Positions 37,641-50,461 of a stretch of DNA of 64,000 nt are shown here, piece by piece. The translations under genes and the position numbers were made by a program. A model generated the notes under the pieces. It was not told the DNA's origin. It was given only the letters and a program-made list of their open reading frames with translations, and ran no database searches. Every line of letters begins with the position of its first letter. Position 1 is the stretch's first letter. The stretch is from Psilocybe azurescens (lineage: Eukaryota > Basidiomycota > Agaricomycetes > Agaricales > Agrocybaceae): positions 1-64,000 of the forward strand of contig JAJIRX010000747.1 in assembly GCA_023853785.1 (NCBI GenBank), read 5' to 3'.

Positions 37641-39584
37641 ATGAAGTTCACAGCAGGCGCTGCTCTTGCTCTCGGGGCTTTCTCTCTGACCTACCTCGCT
37701 GGTGCGGAGCCCACTGTTGACCGACTAGTCTCCAGGCGATACCTTGATAAACGCGATTCTGGCTTCGCAAATGGTGGCAATCGTTTCAACGGAGGGAAGG
37801 GACCCAATGGAAAACCGAATAATAAAGCCAACTACGAACTCTCTTTTATCATATGAATGATGTCCACGCGTACGTTCTCCGACAGTATCTCTGTGTCCGC
37901 CAGTGATCTGACATGATCCCTTTACAGTCACCTTGATGAATTCCGTTCCAGTGGTTCTTCGTGTACTGATCCCACAAGAGGTGAGAGAACTGGAATGTAT
38001 TGTTGCTTCTTAAAAGTAATCACTATGGTTAGGATGCGTCGGAGGATACTCAAGAGTCAAGACCGTGATCGATAGCAAGAGGAAGACAAACAAGAACTCT
38101 CTCTTTCTAAACGCTGGTGATGAGTTCCAGGCGCGTAATGTGCAACTTCTATCTCTTCGTTAATTTACCTTTCCTATCACCAGGGAACACTTTTCTATAC
38201 TTTGTTCAAGGGAGAGAAGATAGCGCAGACTCTTAATCAGCTCGGATTCGACGCAATGACCCTCGGGAACCACGAATTCGACGACGGAGACGACCTTCTC
38301 GCCGCATTCTTGCGCAACCTTACATTCCCTGTCATCTCCAGCAACGTTCATTCAAAGAACCGCAAGCTTGCATCAGCTTTGACACCTTTCAAGATCTTCA
38401 GTAAACACAAGCTCGCGCTGCTCGCTGTTACCACAGAAACCACTGCCACTATCTCCAATCCCAGCAATCTCACCACGTTCGAGGACCCAGTCGCCGCCGC
38501 CAAGAGTACTGTCAAATTCATCAAAAATACTACCCTGACATCAATCGCATTGTTGCCTTGACCCATATCGGATACGAGAAGGATATCGAGCTCGCAAAGT
38601 CGACCAGGGACATCTCTTTGATCATTGGTGGTCACTCTCATACCTTGCTCGGAAACATGACCGGAGCGCAAGGCGCGTACCCCACCATCGCTACCAATCT
38701 TGATGGAGATGAGGTCTTTGTTGTCACGTCGTACCGATGGGGTGAATACCTGGGCTACATCGATGTTGAGTACGACCGAAGGGGCAAGATCGTCTCGTAC
38801 GAGGGCGCTCCCATTCATCTGACCAACACCACTGCTGAATCGCCCAAACTCAAGGCTCAAGTCAAAAAATGGTCGGTGGCTTTTGCGGATTACGCCAATA
38901 CAATTCTTGGCTTCACGCAGTCGCCCTCATCCAGACCACCTGCCAGCTCGAAGAATGCACTTTGGGTGACTTCACCGCTGATTCGATGGAGGATTACCGT
39001 CGGACCGCAGATGGTGCTATCATCAACGCTGGTGGCATCCGTGCTGAAATAGACGCCGGAAATATTACCCTCCAGCAAGCTCTTGAATGCTTCCCCTTCG
39101 GAAATAGCATCGCTGAGCTCAATTTCACAGGTGTCCCAGCTCTGGGATATCTTTGGAGGGCATTGTCTCGAAGAAGAACCTCGCCACCAACGCTGCGGTA
39201 ACTAGCTTTGTGCAGGTCTCGAGGAGCATTCGGTTCACCTACAATCCTTCCAACCCCGTCGGAAGCCGACTTATCACGTTGACCATTAAAGGTCAGCCTG
39301 TCGACCTTGCCAAGACCTACAAGATTAGCACGCTCGATTACCTCGCCACTGGCGGTGACAACTTCTGGGCAGCACGTACAGATTTTGTCTCCCTTGACAC
39401 TATGGACGAAGTGTGGGCCGACTATGTCAGAGCCGTCACGCCCATTTCTTACGAGCTCGATGGCCGGATTGCGACCACGGCTGACACTGTCCCTCAGAAG
39501 GGCATCTTATGTCCTTCTAAGTGCGCTATGTGTTTCATGTCCTGCGTTGCACTCCAGTCACTACCATCTTCTTTCATTAAGTAG
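37641..39584 (+). CDS. Secreted 5'-nucleotidase / metallophosphoesterase
   Basis: Extracellular or wall-associated enzyme releasing phosphate from nucleotides. Signal peptide MKFTAGAALALGAFSLTYLA. Metallophosphatase motifs appear in order: NDVHAHLDEF, LNAGDEFQGTLFY, TLGNHEFDDGDDLL, ALTHIGYEKD and GGHSHTLLGN. The C-terminal 5'-nucleotidase domain has ADGAIINAGGIRAEIDAGNI, ALECFPFGNSIAEL, RSIRFTYNPSNP, YKISTLDYLATGGDNFW and YELDGRI. Several frame breaks sit in homopolymers: TTTT 37844-37847 (one more T gives YELSFYHMNDVH), AAAAA 38523-38527 (gives KKYYPDINRIVALTHIGYE), a missing base near 38920 (FTQ to VALIQTTCQ), and extra bases near 39131-39155 (giving FTGVQLWDILEGIVSKKN). With these repaired the protein is full length. 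The final CXXC-containing 20 residues are not typical and the true stop may be earlier. Confidence 0.88.
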
Positions 39585-40014
39585 TAGTATTTATTATTTC
39601 CCCAAGTTTACTAATATGATAGTATAATTAATATCTATGTGAATCCACAGCTCAATGCCGGAACAATTCACCACGGTGATCTCGTAACAAATTCTCGTCT
39701 GTCTCTTGCGTGTGCATGAGTATTGAAAACACCACAGCAATCAGACAGATACACAATAATCAAGCGTTAACAATAACCGCGCCTCCTAGCGTCTATCAGT
39801 GTCTATCGCCTAATTCTTTCAACGACAACAAGTGTAAAGGCACTGTACCTCTTGCTGAATAGATAATAAGCGCAGAAAAGAATTGACCAACTTCAAGTAT
39901 GAATAGCACAACATAACGTAGACGCAATGAGCACTTTTGGATTAACCGATGCAGACGTTGAACATAGTTTCATTATCCTTATCAAGTGCATAATCACATG
40001 TTGCTATTGTTATC
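39585..40014. other. Convergent intergenic region
   Basis: 3' flanks of the nucleotidase and decarboxylase genes. Nothing else recognised. Confidence 0.5.
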
Positions 40015-42575
40015 TCACCAACCAATTACTCCTAAGGGTGCCTTGAAGAATCTTCGGCCTGGGATGATGGTGCCCTCGTGTCCTGAGGTATCCTTCGCGG
40101 GGTCTGGGATACCTAACGCGCGGCGCAACGCTGGAGGCGCATCGTCCCTGCCCACCATGATTTCTACCAGCTGAAGACAATTCTTTTCCCTGATTTTCTC
40201 GACATCGAGCAGTTTTCCAAGCTCCTCCTCTTTGGTCACCTTATACGTTTCCGTTTCCGTTGAAGACGAGGTGCTAGTAAGGACCTTTAACAACTCCGTG
40301 TAGTTCCAAGTCACAATGTTGTGGTATTCTCTGTTTTACAAGAACATAAGCGTCGGCGAAGAATCTGAATTTGAGAAATTTCAGACTAACCCCTCGACAT
40401 TATGCTGGAGTCGCTCGATCGTGTATCCTCCGTTAGTAACGACAAAGATGATGGGCGCAATACCGGAGCGTATCAGTCCAGATATCTCTTGGACTGTCAT
40501 TTGGCTGAGGAAGACAAAGTCAGCGACATAACACACACTTTAAAACAACAAGGCGCTTACAGACTGCCGTCTCCAATGAAAAGAATAGTCTTGGTGGCGT
40601 TTGCACCTTCAATTTCTCCACGCGCAAGCATAGCACCATGAGTGGCACCTAAAACGATTTCAACGTGAGCTTCTCTGGACTAATGTATAGTCTCGGAATA
40701 GTGATAACTAACCCATAGACCATCCAATACTGGCCCATAGCTTCTGAGCGAGCAGGGATGAACCTGTCGGTAGAGGCAAATCGATGACCCCGTAACTGAC
40801 ACTACCTACATAGGAAGCCAAGTCACCAACGCAGTGAGCACGATAGACGATTGTACAACATACCAGCCTCCGTGATAATCAGATCCTTCTCTTTGAACCA
40901 CGCACCCAGACGCCACCATAGCCAGTCGTGAGTGATCAATTTATCTGAATCCGTGACTTTCTTGAGTTCGAATTTTGGAACCGTGAGTTGGCTAGCTTTC
41001 TCTTTGAAATCTTTAAGACGTGCTCCGAGTTTCGGGAGAAGTTCTTTCATCCCTGTCCGACCGTAAGTTGCGAATCCGACTTCCGTGTGATCAAAGTGGA
41101 GCTGTCCGTGAGTGAGTAGCAGCATCACATAATCTTATTTTTTAGTACGGACCTTGATAGAAACTTCATCCTTGATGTTGTAGGAGAATTTACCCGAGTT
41201 GAAGTCAGTAGTAAGAGGACCTATTAAGAGCACAAGCTTCGCCGACTCGACCTTCTTTTTAACTTCAGCATCACTCAGACTACCAACGTATACCTAAAGA
41301 ACAGGTTATGAGGCGACACAATGATTTAGAATAAGAAGTGCTTACACCTCCATATCGGACAGATGTTTCATCGACAACGGTCTTTCCCAGGGGAGTTCCA
41401 TAAACAGGAAGATCTGTTACTGCCAAAAAGTCGGCGACCTCTTGTTTGCAATGATGTCGACTGATGCTGACGTCTGCGATGACTACGACGTTGTTGTCCA
41501 ACTGTCCTGAAAAGGCATCAGTGAATCGTTGGTAGATATGGGCGATCGCGGTGTTTTCTGCATCTGGGTTGATCTTAATTTCCTCCTTCTTTAGCGGATC
41601 GTGCAGACGCGTTGTGGTTATTTTGACATCAACGAGATCGCATGGAAGTGCAATGTACGCCGGGCGGGACTAGTAACAATGTCAAGACCTTTTACCCAGC
41701 GTGGATGGTTAATCGGTAATACCTTGCTAATGCAATCCACAATGACTTGGTCGATCCTTGCATCTACGACGCCAAGACCGATCTCCTTCTTGGACAGAAG
41801 GAACTGCGAGCATGTATATGGGATGGCAGATTTTGAGAAGGTGTCGTATCTGGTTATTCATATCAGTATTAGTATCACCGACTATGAGAGAGGAGTAGTG
41901 ATACATGCTTTCCGTCTCCAAGGGTGTGTATTACATTCAAGCCTTCCTCCTGATCTTTGCTGGGCTGCTGCCCAACAATGTGAAGGACGGGTAGCTCCTC
42001 TGCATACGCTTTATGACGTTGGTGAGTTAGAGATGTCAAATTCGACATAAACGGACATAAACTCTCACATCCTGCGATGCCATTGATTGCAGAAAGCTCG
42101 CCCACACCTACACTAAAGATAGCATTAGAGAACTGGTAGGAGTGAGAAGGCACAGAACATAGAAACATACGTGGTAGCTAAGACTCCGAGTCCGCCTCGG
42201 AAGCGAGCATACCCGTCAGTTGCATATGCCGCGTTGAGCTCGTTGCTGTGTACGTCAATAGATTAGAGGTGGTGGAGGTTGAGCGTCTAAATTAATTCCT
42301 CACCATTCTCCAACCCATTTGATAGTGGAACTTTCGACATTATCCTACTCAGCACGAAAAAGCTTTATTCAGCCCAGGTGCCGATAGAGTACAACGACGA
42401 TGAACATACTAGGAAATTTGCCAGATACGATCCCGGGACTCCGAACATAGACTGTAATAGGCACCATTGTCAGGAGCCGAACAATCATAATGAACGATTT
42501 GACGCCCACCCCGATGCCTTGTTCTTCCAGTCTGCGGACGATGTAGTTACCTATGGAGATTTCTATGGTGGCCAT
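40015..42575 (-). CDS. Thiamine-diphosphate 2-oxo acid decarboxylase (pyruvate/indolepyruvate decarboxylase family)
   Basis: Decarboxylates pyruvate or an aromatic/branched 2-oxo acid to the aldehyde, using ThDP and Mg2+ in the cytosol. Starts [20 protein letters not shown]. Motifs: [20 protein letters not shown], the catalytic-glutamate loop [81 protein letters not shown] and the ThDP site [20 protein letters not shown], followed by [16 protein letters not shown]. The C-terminal domain ends [15 protein letters not shown] and a short basic tail. More than ten introns. The usual GVPGD is GVPGS here, a change next to the active site that may mark a non-pyruvate substrate. Divergent from the amino-acid oxidase gene across 1.24 kb. 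Confidence 0.9.
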
Positions 42576-43812
42576 GATTAAAAAGCAAATTTTCAACCTA
42601 AAGGACTGAGGATATGACTGGGTTGATTAAAGTATGAAAGTCCATTCCAATGTCATATTTATTGGTTTGAAGGGACGTACTTTTAGTCAGAAATCCATAC
42701 GCAAATTCCAACCCCAAATCCGCAGGGGGGACTAATAACGTCTATCTTCGGCATTCGTGAACAAACGAAGCCACATGTTCCTAGTATCCCTGTATATGGA
42801 ATCAAACGCAGGCAATGGCTTCTCCGGCGAGATTTTAACACCGGCTTCTCCACGTCTTCCAACTAGAATGAATTGATAGTCAATCGCGTCCTTCTGGTGC
42901 ATTGGAGAACAGTGAAGCCTCAATTTACCTAATGTTACCCAAACATGAGGGTCGAACGTAAACCAGCAGCGAACAGTTGAGCAGACTAAGTCTTTTTTTG
43001 GTGCTGTGAGATCCTAAAGGTATATTTGGCTAGACTTGGCTGTGGGGTAAAAATTCCGACGGGATAAAAGACTCCAAGTCGGATGTCAATGCAAAACGGA
43101 AACGATTGATTCGGACAATGAATATGAAGGAACTGGAGCTCAAAATATCAATATTGACGTGTCTAGGCCCTATAACACTCGGGCAACAATAGTACTGCTT
43201 TATGCATATCCCCCAATGAAATCGCTGAGTTTCTGAAAGCCAGCGCCTGACTGAATATTGATGGAAAGAAGTCATCGGAGACTCGGATGTAGGAAGTTCA
43301 TTTTGATTTAATTATATTGCGGGGTTTCTTGCTTCTCAAGCCATCTCTGTAATTATAAACAAGGTCTTGTTAATTTGGTGTGTTCTTCAAGCACTTTACA
43401 ACCCTTGATCTTGCGATGATCATACTGATAAATGATAATGTCATTTCTACGAACACACGACTCCAAGTCTTTCTAATGCTACTGGACACGGGGCCAAAAC
43501 TGAACATTCGAGCCTTCAACCAGTGGCAGCTTTGGAGCAAACGCCAGTCAGACATCTGCAATTGTAATGAAGATGAAGGAGTTTATAGTCGATAAATTCC
43601 AACTCCATGAACAAGCAGCGCCTCGTGTTCTCCAACGGTGTATCGATCTTAAAATAACTTGATCATCTGGAGCGAGGCAGAGACTAGGCCAGGTTCGCTT
43701 GCCCCTTCATTTTTCAACGAATGAGTCTGAAGATTGATATAAAAGCTGAATTCCTCTGTGAGCGTGAAGAGCATATTCTCACCTCTGCTATCCTCACATT
43801 ACTCCATACGCT
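42576..43812. other. Shared upstream region of divergent decarboxylase and oxidase genes
   Basis: No convincing gene within. It must contain the promoters of both flanking genes, so shared regulation is possible. No specific operator recognised. Confidence 0.5.
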
Positions 43813-45967
43813 ATGTCGAATACCGCTGGTCACTCGGACCCATCTTCTGTGCACATCAAGGCTTCTCAATTCTTCATTAACAAAAGGTTGGAAGAGCTCA
43901 AGAACAAGAAAGTGAACTACAAAGCCCCCACACACGACGCGAAACGTCCTTCAGAGTCACTATCATGGAACAAACTATATGCTGGCTTCCAGCCTGAGGC
44001 TCTTTCTTCGTCTCGCGTAGCCATCATTGGTGCTGGTGTGGCAGGTCTACGAACTGCCATGCTTCTCGATCGGCTCAAAATCCCTTACAAGATCTACGAG
44101 GCGAACGACGGTCCTGGGGGTCGCCTCTACACATATCATTTCCCTTCTGATGCTAACAAGAGTCCGGCTGGGAAGCACGACTATTACGAGGTCGGAGGTA
44201 TGCGGTTCCCCGACAATGCCGCCAACCAACCTACGTTCGACCTCTTCAAAGAACTTGGGTTCCGTTTCCGAAGCGAACAGGTCCCGGATGGAGAGCTGAT
44301 ACCTTTTGTGTATGGCTTGGATGATAACATCCGTCATTTCAACAGTAAGTTTCTAAATAGACGCGTGCATGTAACCACTTCGGCACTCACATACATTGTT
44401 CAGACATCACATCGACAGCAAGCCAAGTCGCAAATGGCTTTAATCTCTTTAGCGAAGCAACCCCGACTGGAAACGTGCGTAGTAAAATTTGTTCAGATCG
44501 CGTTCCCTCAGCTCATAAGAATACAGGTGCCGAAAGATTTTACAGATATGCTGGACACAGACGAGCAGGGAAACGTATATCGCGGAGTAGATGCGTGTTT
44601 CTACAAGGCTTTCAACGAGCTTCGGGCCCAGCTGCTCAAAGATTTCGATAAAGAATGGCCACTGCTTTTGCAGGAATGGGACTGGGCCTCGACGCGCTCC
44701 TACCTAGCTCAAGGAAAGGAATTGAAGTTCCCGTCCCCTGTGATAGATTGGATAGAGAAGCACAACTCTGGAACTGGCCGTTACTCGCGAGCTGTCGTCG
44801 AAGTGAGTGCACCTTTACAGCTACCAGGACTGCAGTCTCATTCCAAATCTTTTAGGAAGTGCTTGAGTCCATCACGTTCGACCATCCCAGGTCTGAACAT
44901 TTTGATTGGTGGTGCATCGAAGGCGGTAGCGAAGGCTTGATCGCCAAGATGCTCGCCAAATTGTCAAACAAGCCAACTTACAATAGCCGCGTAACTGCTG
45001 TCACAGAGCAGACCTCTGACGACCCATGCAAGCGCGTGAAGGTCAGCGTTCTGGACCAGGGGGATGAATACTTCTCGCATGTCGTTTCGACTGTCACGTT
45101 CTCTGTCCTCCGCACCATCGACACGGACGACGTACAGATGAATTTCGCGCAGCGGGAGGCCCTACGAGCTCTTAACTACGGCCAGTCCATTAAAGTCGCG
45201 ATCAAGTTCAAGAACCGCTGGTGGGAAAAGAGTGACGTCAAGTCCCCGCAAGTAGGCGGCGCTAGCCGCACGGACAGGCAGAGCCGCGTCGTTGTATATC
45301 CTAGTTATGGCTTGAAAGAGGATGGCCCAGGTGTGCTGATGGTCTCCTACAATTGGTTGGTACTTGCCTGCTTCTAAAAGTCGCAAAATGATAAACATAC
45401 TTTTCTAGGGATCAAGATGCTGCACGTTTCGGTTCGCTCATCAAGAACACAGAGTCTCGCTCGGACCATCCTAAACCAGGTCGTACTCCCACGCAGTTCG
45501 AGAAGGTACTCCTCGACCAGATATACAAAGACCTCGCAGTTCTGCACACCCCTGACAAGTCCAAAGCGGGAGCGGTGGCGAATTTCAAGAAGAAATTAAT
45601 CGGTGATACACTCGATTTCCATGCGTTCGACTGGTACCATAACCCGTACACCATGGGCGCCTTTGCACAGTTCACACCAGGACAGTTCAGCACCCTATAT
45701 GCCGATATTCTTCAACCTGCCGGTCGTTATGGAAACTTCCACTTTGCGGGCGAGCTTGCCAGCCACCACCATGCATGGGTTGCGGGAGCACTTGATTCTG
45801 CTACGCGTGTGGTTGGCCACATCGACAAGGACGTTCACCCTACAGACAAGACAGACGATATTCCAATCCCTGGGAAAGGGCCCTCTCTGCCGAGGAGCTT
45901 AGTTTTCGACTCCCAGGAGAGTATGGACCTATATCACTTTTACGGTCGGGTGGAGAAGGAAACGTAA
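43813..45967 (+). CDS. L-amino-acid oxidase / flavin amine oxidase
   Basis: FAD enzyme oxidatively deaminating L-amino acids to 2-oxo acids, ammonia and H2O2. Starts MSNTAGHSDPSSVHIKASQF. Dinucleotide-binding motif SSSRVAIIGAGVAGLRTAML, then KIPYKIYEANDGPGGRLYTY and YYEVGGMRFPDNAANQPTFD. The substrate domain includes RSYLAQGKELKFPSPVIDWI and DWWCIEGGSEGLIAKMLAKL. The C-terminal FAD motif is FHFAGELASHHHAWVAGALD. Short introns join in phase, and no frame break is needed. Length, about 620 residues, fits fungal LAAOs. There is no signal peptide, so it is probably intracellular. It lies head to head with the 2-oxo acid decarboxylase gene, which could consume its product. Confidence 0.92.
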
Positions 45968-47121
45968 AGCACCCTGTGAGGTGGAATGCTCGTCGAGCAT
46001 TGAAGGATTTTGGATAAGAAATAATGTTTTCGCATAGTAAAGTCATGTCGATTTGAAATTGTAAAGTCTTTGAATTGTCAGTGCTGGACAGGATACAAGA
46101 TCGTCATAAGGATTAGAGCTGAGAAATTGAAGAAAGGGTCTATGGCGACGGAACCTATGATCACAGTAAATGTCATTTTCCAAGTACATAATCTCATGGA
46201 CAGCAGAAGAGAAGGAACATAGCCGCCATGCATTTAAGGCCAATGTATGCGACTCAACTCAATGCAGTGGTAATGGGCGTGGTGAGTTCAACAAAGCTTG
46301 ACTAATATTGATGACAGGCTGCCTTGTGGTTTATATTCCCTTTGAGCACTGACCTCGCCGTACGTCCGGCACCTATGTGAGAGACCCCGAGCTGACCTAG
46401 GCTGTGAAATTGTGTCCACAATTGTATGTCCGACACACACACACACACACACAAGAGCACCGGGAAGAATAGGCAACCAATCGAAACAGATAAACCAAAT
46501 GGGCGTTACGGGGAAAGAAGAACCGGAAATTACATGGGACGCTTGTGATTATCATTTCAATCTTCACTGGAAGACGACAAATAGAATAAGACCGCCCAAG
46601 ATTTCCAGCCATCCAGTCGGCTAATCATTTTCACGTCTGGTTGAGGAACAATCAGGGAGAAACATTTACATCATGAGTGGCATGCCCCCAAGGGTTTGTA
46701 GCTTGTAGGTAGAAAGGGATTCAAGATGCTTCAATTACATGGCCGCCGGTGGCAATTAAAGCCGCAAAGCTCCTTACAGTGAATAGTCAGAGACAGCAGG
46801 CTTTTGAACACAACGAGACTCTAAATCATGAATTCTCCAGCTATACCTGGTTCATGCTTAAGTGCACAGGGTGGAGGGAGGTGTGCGATCCTGCTTTTAT
46901 TGTGTGTATCAGTGGGAGCAGAAATCTGCCTGGGAATAGATATCAGCACGCCATCTTTGATACAGTCCACGGAGTTGAGTCAGAACCCACTCAGTACACG
47001 TAAAAAGAGCCTGGGAGATATTACATGTGGAAAGGACTCCAAGGCCTTCGTTTTCTATGAAAAGGCATCGTTATATTGTCCTTCCTAAACAGATTTCCTC
47101 CCCGAAACCATCACCAACACC
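45968..47121 (+). other. Intergenic, no gene recognised
   Basis: Contains an (AC)n microsatellite at 46433-46453. No exon chain recognised on either strand. Confidence 0.5.
46433..46453 (+). repeat. (AC)n microsatellite
   Basis: About ten uninterrupted AC dinucleotides. Confidence 0.95.
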
Positions 47122-48023
47122 ATGTCAGCCTTCTACTTGTACCAGAACTCTTCCAGCGCACTCCCTATTCGCGTCCAGATCGAGGCCCTTTTGTACTTTC
47201 TTGCCTGTGAGCACATCTTGCATATGTTGGATAACCCTTAAGCGCCCGTTCACTAACCAGTTATCGTGATTATCGCAGCGCACTTCAGTGAGGATCCACC
47301 TGCATCTGGGCTTTCTCTTGCCCAACTTATCCACCATCTCGAATATTATGATTCGATTCTATGGCTATATCAATCGACATCGTTGTTTGCCCCGTCCCCT
47401 CATTCTGGTGCTCAAATGCAGCACTATGACGGGGCTCATACAGCCGAGACCCGTACGTCTCTTATTCATATTTATGCTATCGAGCCGTATCACCCCCATG
47501 GCACCACCCTAACCACTGTATTCCAATCGAACCAACCCGTTTATATCACCAGAATTGTTTTCAAATGCATCGACCGTGTATGGGTATTCAGCTCATCCAG
47601 GCGCATCAGCGCCAATGTACACCACTACACAGTAAGATTAACTTTCTAAATTAATTCAGTAATGCTCGAATTCAGCTGTGCTGATTCAATTGTAGATCCA
47701 CCCCACCACCACCCGTCACGGGCATTCCAGAGTCCACCAACAAAGACCTGATGCAGGCATACAGGTGGAGGAATGAGCCGATAAATCTTGACGGGATGGC
47801 GATGTCAGTACATCCCGACGACACTCCTCCCAACGGCCGAACGATAACAACAACAGGTTTCCCCTCCAGCGGAGAAGCGGAACCAAATATAAATCTAAAA
47901 TCCAACGACGTAGAACACTACACAAATCGACGCTCCGGGATTCGTGACGGGCCCGTTGAGCAAGAGTATAGCATTCCTGATAATGATGGAAGGTATGAAT
48001 ATTTGTTCCCGCCTCTCGACTGA
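47122..48023 (+). CDS. Unknown protein with DNDGRYEYLFPPLD C-terminus
   Basis: First exon MSAFYLYQNSSSALPIRVQI and EALLYFLA, a GTGAGC...GCAG intron, then SHFSEDPPASGLSLAQLIHH, LEYYDSILWLYQSTSLFAPS and AQMQHYDGAHTAET. The middle exons are uncertain; HGTTLTTVFQSNQPVYITRI may be one. The last exon is Pro-rich (STPPPPVTGIPEST) and ends PVEQEYSIPDNDGRYEYLFP PLD (written in two pieces) at 48023. I do not recognise the family. The last exon has a clear paralog at 59242-59604 on the other strand, where the C-terminus IEQEYSLPNNDGRYEYLFP is nearly the same. Conservation of this end argues that it is or was coding. Confidence 0.5.
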
Positions 48024-48690
48024 TAAATGGTAACAAGTTTCTTTTTTTCACACTAGAAGGGACGGCGAGACGAGCATTGGGGCTCAAGGCATCGGCGCAA
48101 GGTACGCACGCCGTCCATTCTCCCCTCTGGGTTGAACGGTATTGACGTCTGTCTTTGCTACATGGGAATGAAAGTCCGACTGTGAAAGTCGATACACAAC
48201 AGCGCAAGCCACATCGTCGCGGTGCTGAAGCGAAACTCGGTCTGCTGTGTCCAGGACCCAGGGCGAAAATCTCCAAAGGGACGGCCAACCAAGAATAGCC
48301 GGATTCCCAAGAAGATGAAGCACCAACACGTCCAGTCCTTGCCACTGGACGGTGGACGCTATACCCGTGGGACGTTTATTGGGGTGACTATGCAGGACCG
48401 GCAAGATATCCAACCCTTGCCAATCTCTCCCTCTAGTGGGCCCCGTACCTGCGGGACCTATAGTTCTCCCATCCCGACCACAATATACATGCAGCCGGCA
48501 TACGAGGGAGGTCAAGAACGGCCTTCAATGGCGTAACAATCCATCGTGTCAACAAGTAAGTATTCATCACTTTAATCGGCGGCTTGAAACAAACTAACAT
48601 TCACCTTCTGGTCGAAATTGATTCAAATTTCAATTCAAAGACAAAATCATCGATGTGGTGACTAATTGATAGTGGAATGGGCTAGCATGT
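47850..48690 (+). repeat. Inverted duplicate, left copy
   Basis: Matches 58565-59345 in reverse orientation. It covers the last exon of the unknown gene plus about 650 bp downstream. Shared stretches include GATGGAAGGTATGAATATTT, CAAGAATAGCC, TTTATTGGGGTGACTATGCA and AGCAAGATATCCAACCCTTG or its near variant. Confidence 0.85.
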
Positions 48691-50461
48691 CGAGGGCATC
48701 GATGAGAACAATGTAGTGCGAGACTGAGATATCAGTTTTTTTGGCTTCTCTCGGCTTTTATCTCCGCACACCGATTGATCGTGAGATTATTGACGGACCA
48801 CTGAGCACGGTGTCGGCCACAAATGTCGTTCTGCAGTTTATTCCGGCATTGAACATAAGTAGCACGAAGACGTATTCCCATCGATCGTAGAAATAGAATA
48901 TTGGACTCCCCTCATTTAGCTCTCATGTTGGTGTCTTGCCTAGAATCCTTCCCATTTCGCCCTGTTCCGTTTACTTCAATCATGAGTTCATCATGGACTC
49001 ATTTACAGGCAAATCTATTCATTCCCCAATTGGACGAAGTCCGGCGTCTGCAGAACTTGGAGCTTTGACAAATTTTCCGCACATCGGGTTTTCGGGATTT
49101 AATGGTCCCATCGAATCACAGAAAGCTATCTAGTAGCAAGAATCATACGAGCATTCAATATTCGCGGGAGTTTATTGCCGTGTTGGTTCACCAGACTCAA
49201 CAGTTCTGTCCTACCACTGCGGGAAAGGTGTCACTTCTTGACCAAATGGTGACAGGAACTACAAGAATAGGGTATGCGTTACAGTCTGGCTCTTCTCGTT
49301 CTCGTAACATGTACTTCACAACATCTAAAGAAACCTTCTTCGAATCTTCAAACAACGTTTGGATTGTCGGAGGGCATTTAGCAGTGTAGCACCACTTGAG
49401 GCCATCAAATAAATATCACGATTAACTCCAGTCGTTCGTCTGCACTCTACGATTGATCAGATTACAACTTACGACGTGAAACTGATTTCTAGCAGCATCC
49501 AACCACTCTAGATCAGACTTACTTATAAGAATAGTCATAAACGTTCATGGTGAATAGGAAGCCAGAGCTGTAGAGGGGAATGGGCGCCAATTCGATATCA
49601 AAATGATATCCATAATGATATTTGTATATGCTCTCTTAATTAACAATGCACCCAAGGGTGGCACACATTTGACTCATTGTAGAAGCCGAAATTACAACAC
49701 CCTGGACGACTACGGCGAATTGGAAATGCATCTGAGCCACCGAAGATGTATGACGGTCGATCTCGAAGCAAGGTACATAGGTCTCGAATGCGCGTGCACC
49801 GTTTACATTCGCCACAAAATGCATAAAAGATGATTTGAGAGCTGTTGTGAGGAACCCTTGGTTTCTATGACGAGAATGACAGTGATTTGGAGGCGAATGG
49901 GCACCCACAACGGAAGATTTTGGCGTCGAACTGAGAGTGTGAAAGGCGCTTGGCATTGAAAGTCGCATCTGCAGAAGGAGATACAGTCGACGGACAGACA
50001 GACGTATTGTACTCCGTCGCAGCTTTGAGCTGTTCGGTATTTATGCTCCTTCTATCGTAACGAGATTGAAGCCGTGTACAACCCTTGGGACTTTAATGCA
50101 TGTCGATTGTAGACAGATGAAGACCACTATCATCTCCTCAGAGCCAGAAGTGGTTCAGGTGAGCAGCTTGATCCCTGGTCACTATTAGGCGGCAAGAATC
50201 TAGGGAAGCAGAGTTTTCATCAACGAGGGCGCAGACACGAGACAACGCACTCTTTTGAAAAAGGTCAGTCATGATCATATCGAGAACAGTTTTGAATTTG
50301 ATCTTCGAGAGAGTGGGTAAAGGACAGTGGTGTTGACGGATTTGTCTTCTGCAAGATGTGTCCCTCCGACAGGATATGAAGAGTGGTAGTCAATTGGACT
50401 GGACATTACAATAGTACTAAACAAAGTAACAACACACGAGATATTTCGATCGATTAACGCA
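48691..50461. other. Intergenic, no gene recognised
   Basis: No exon chain recognised. Open frames are short and lack family resemblance. Confidence 0.5.
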
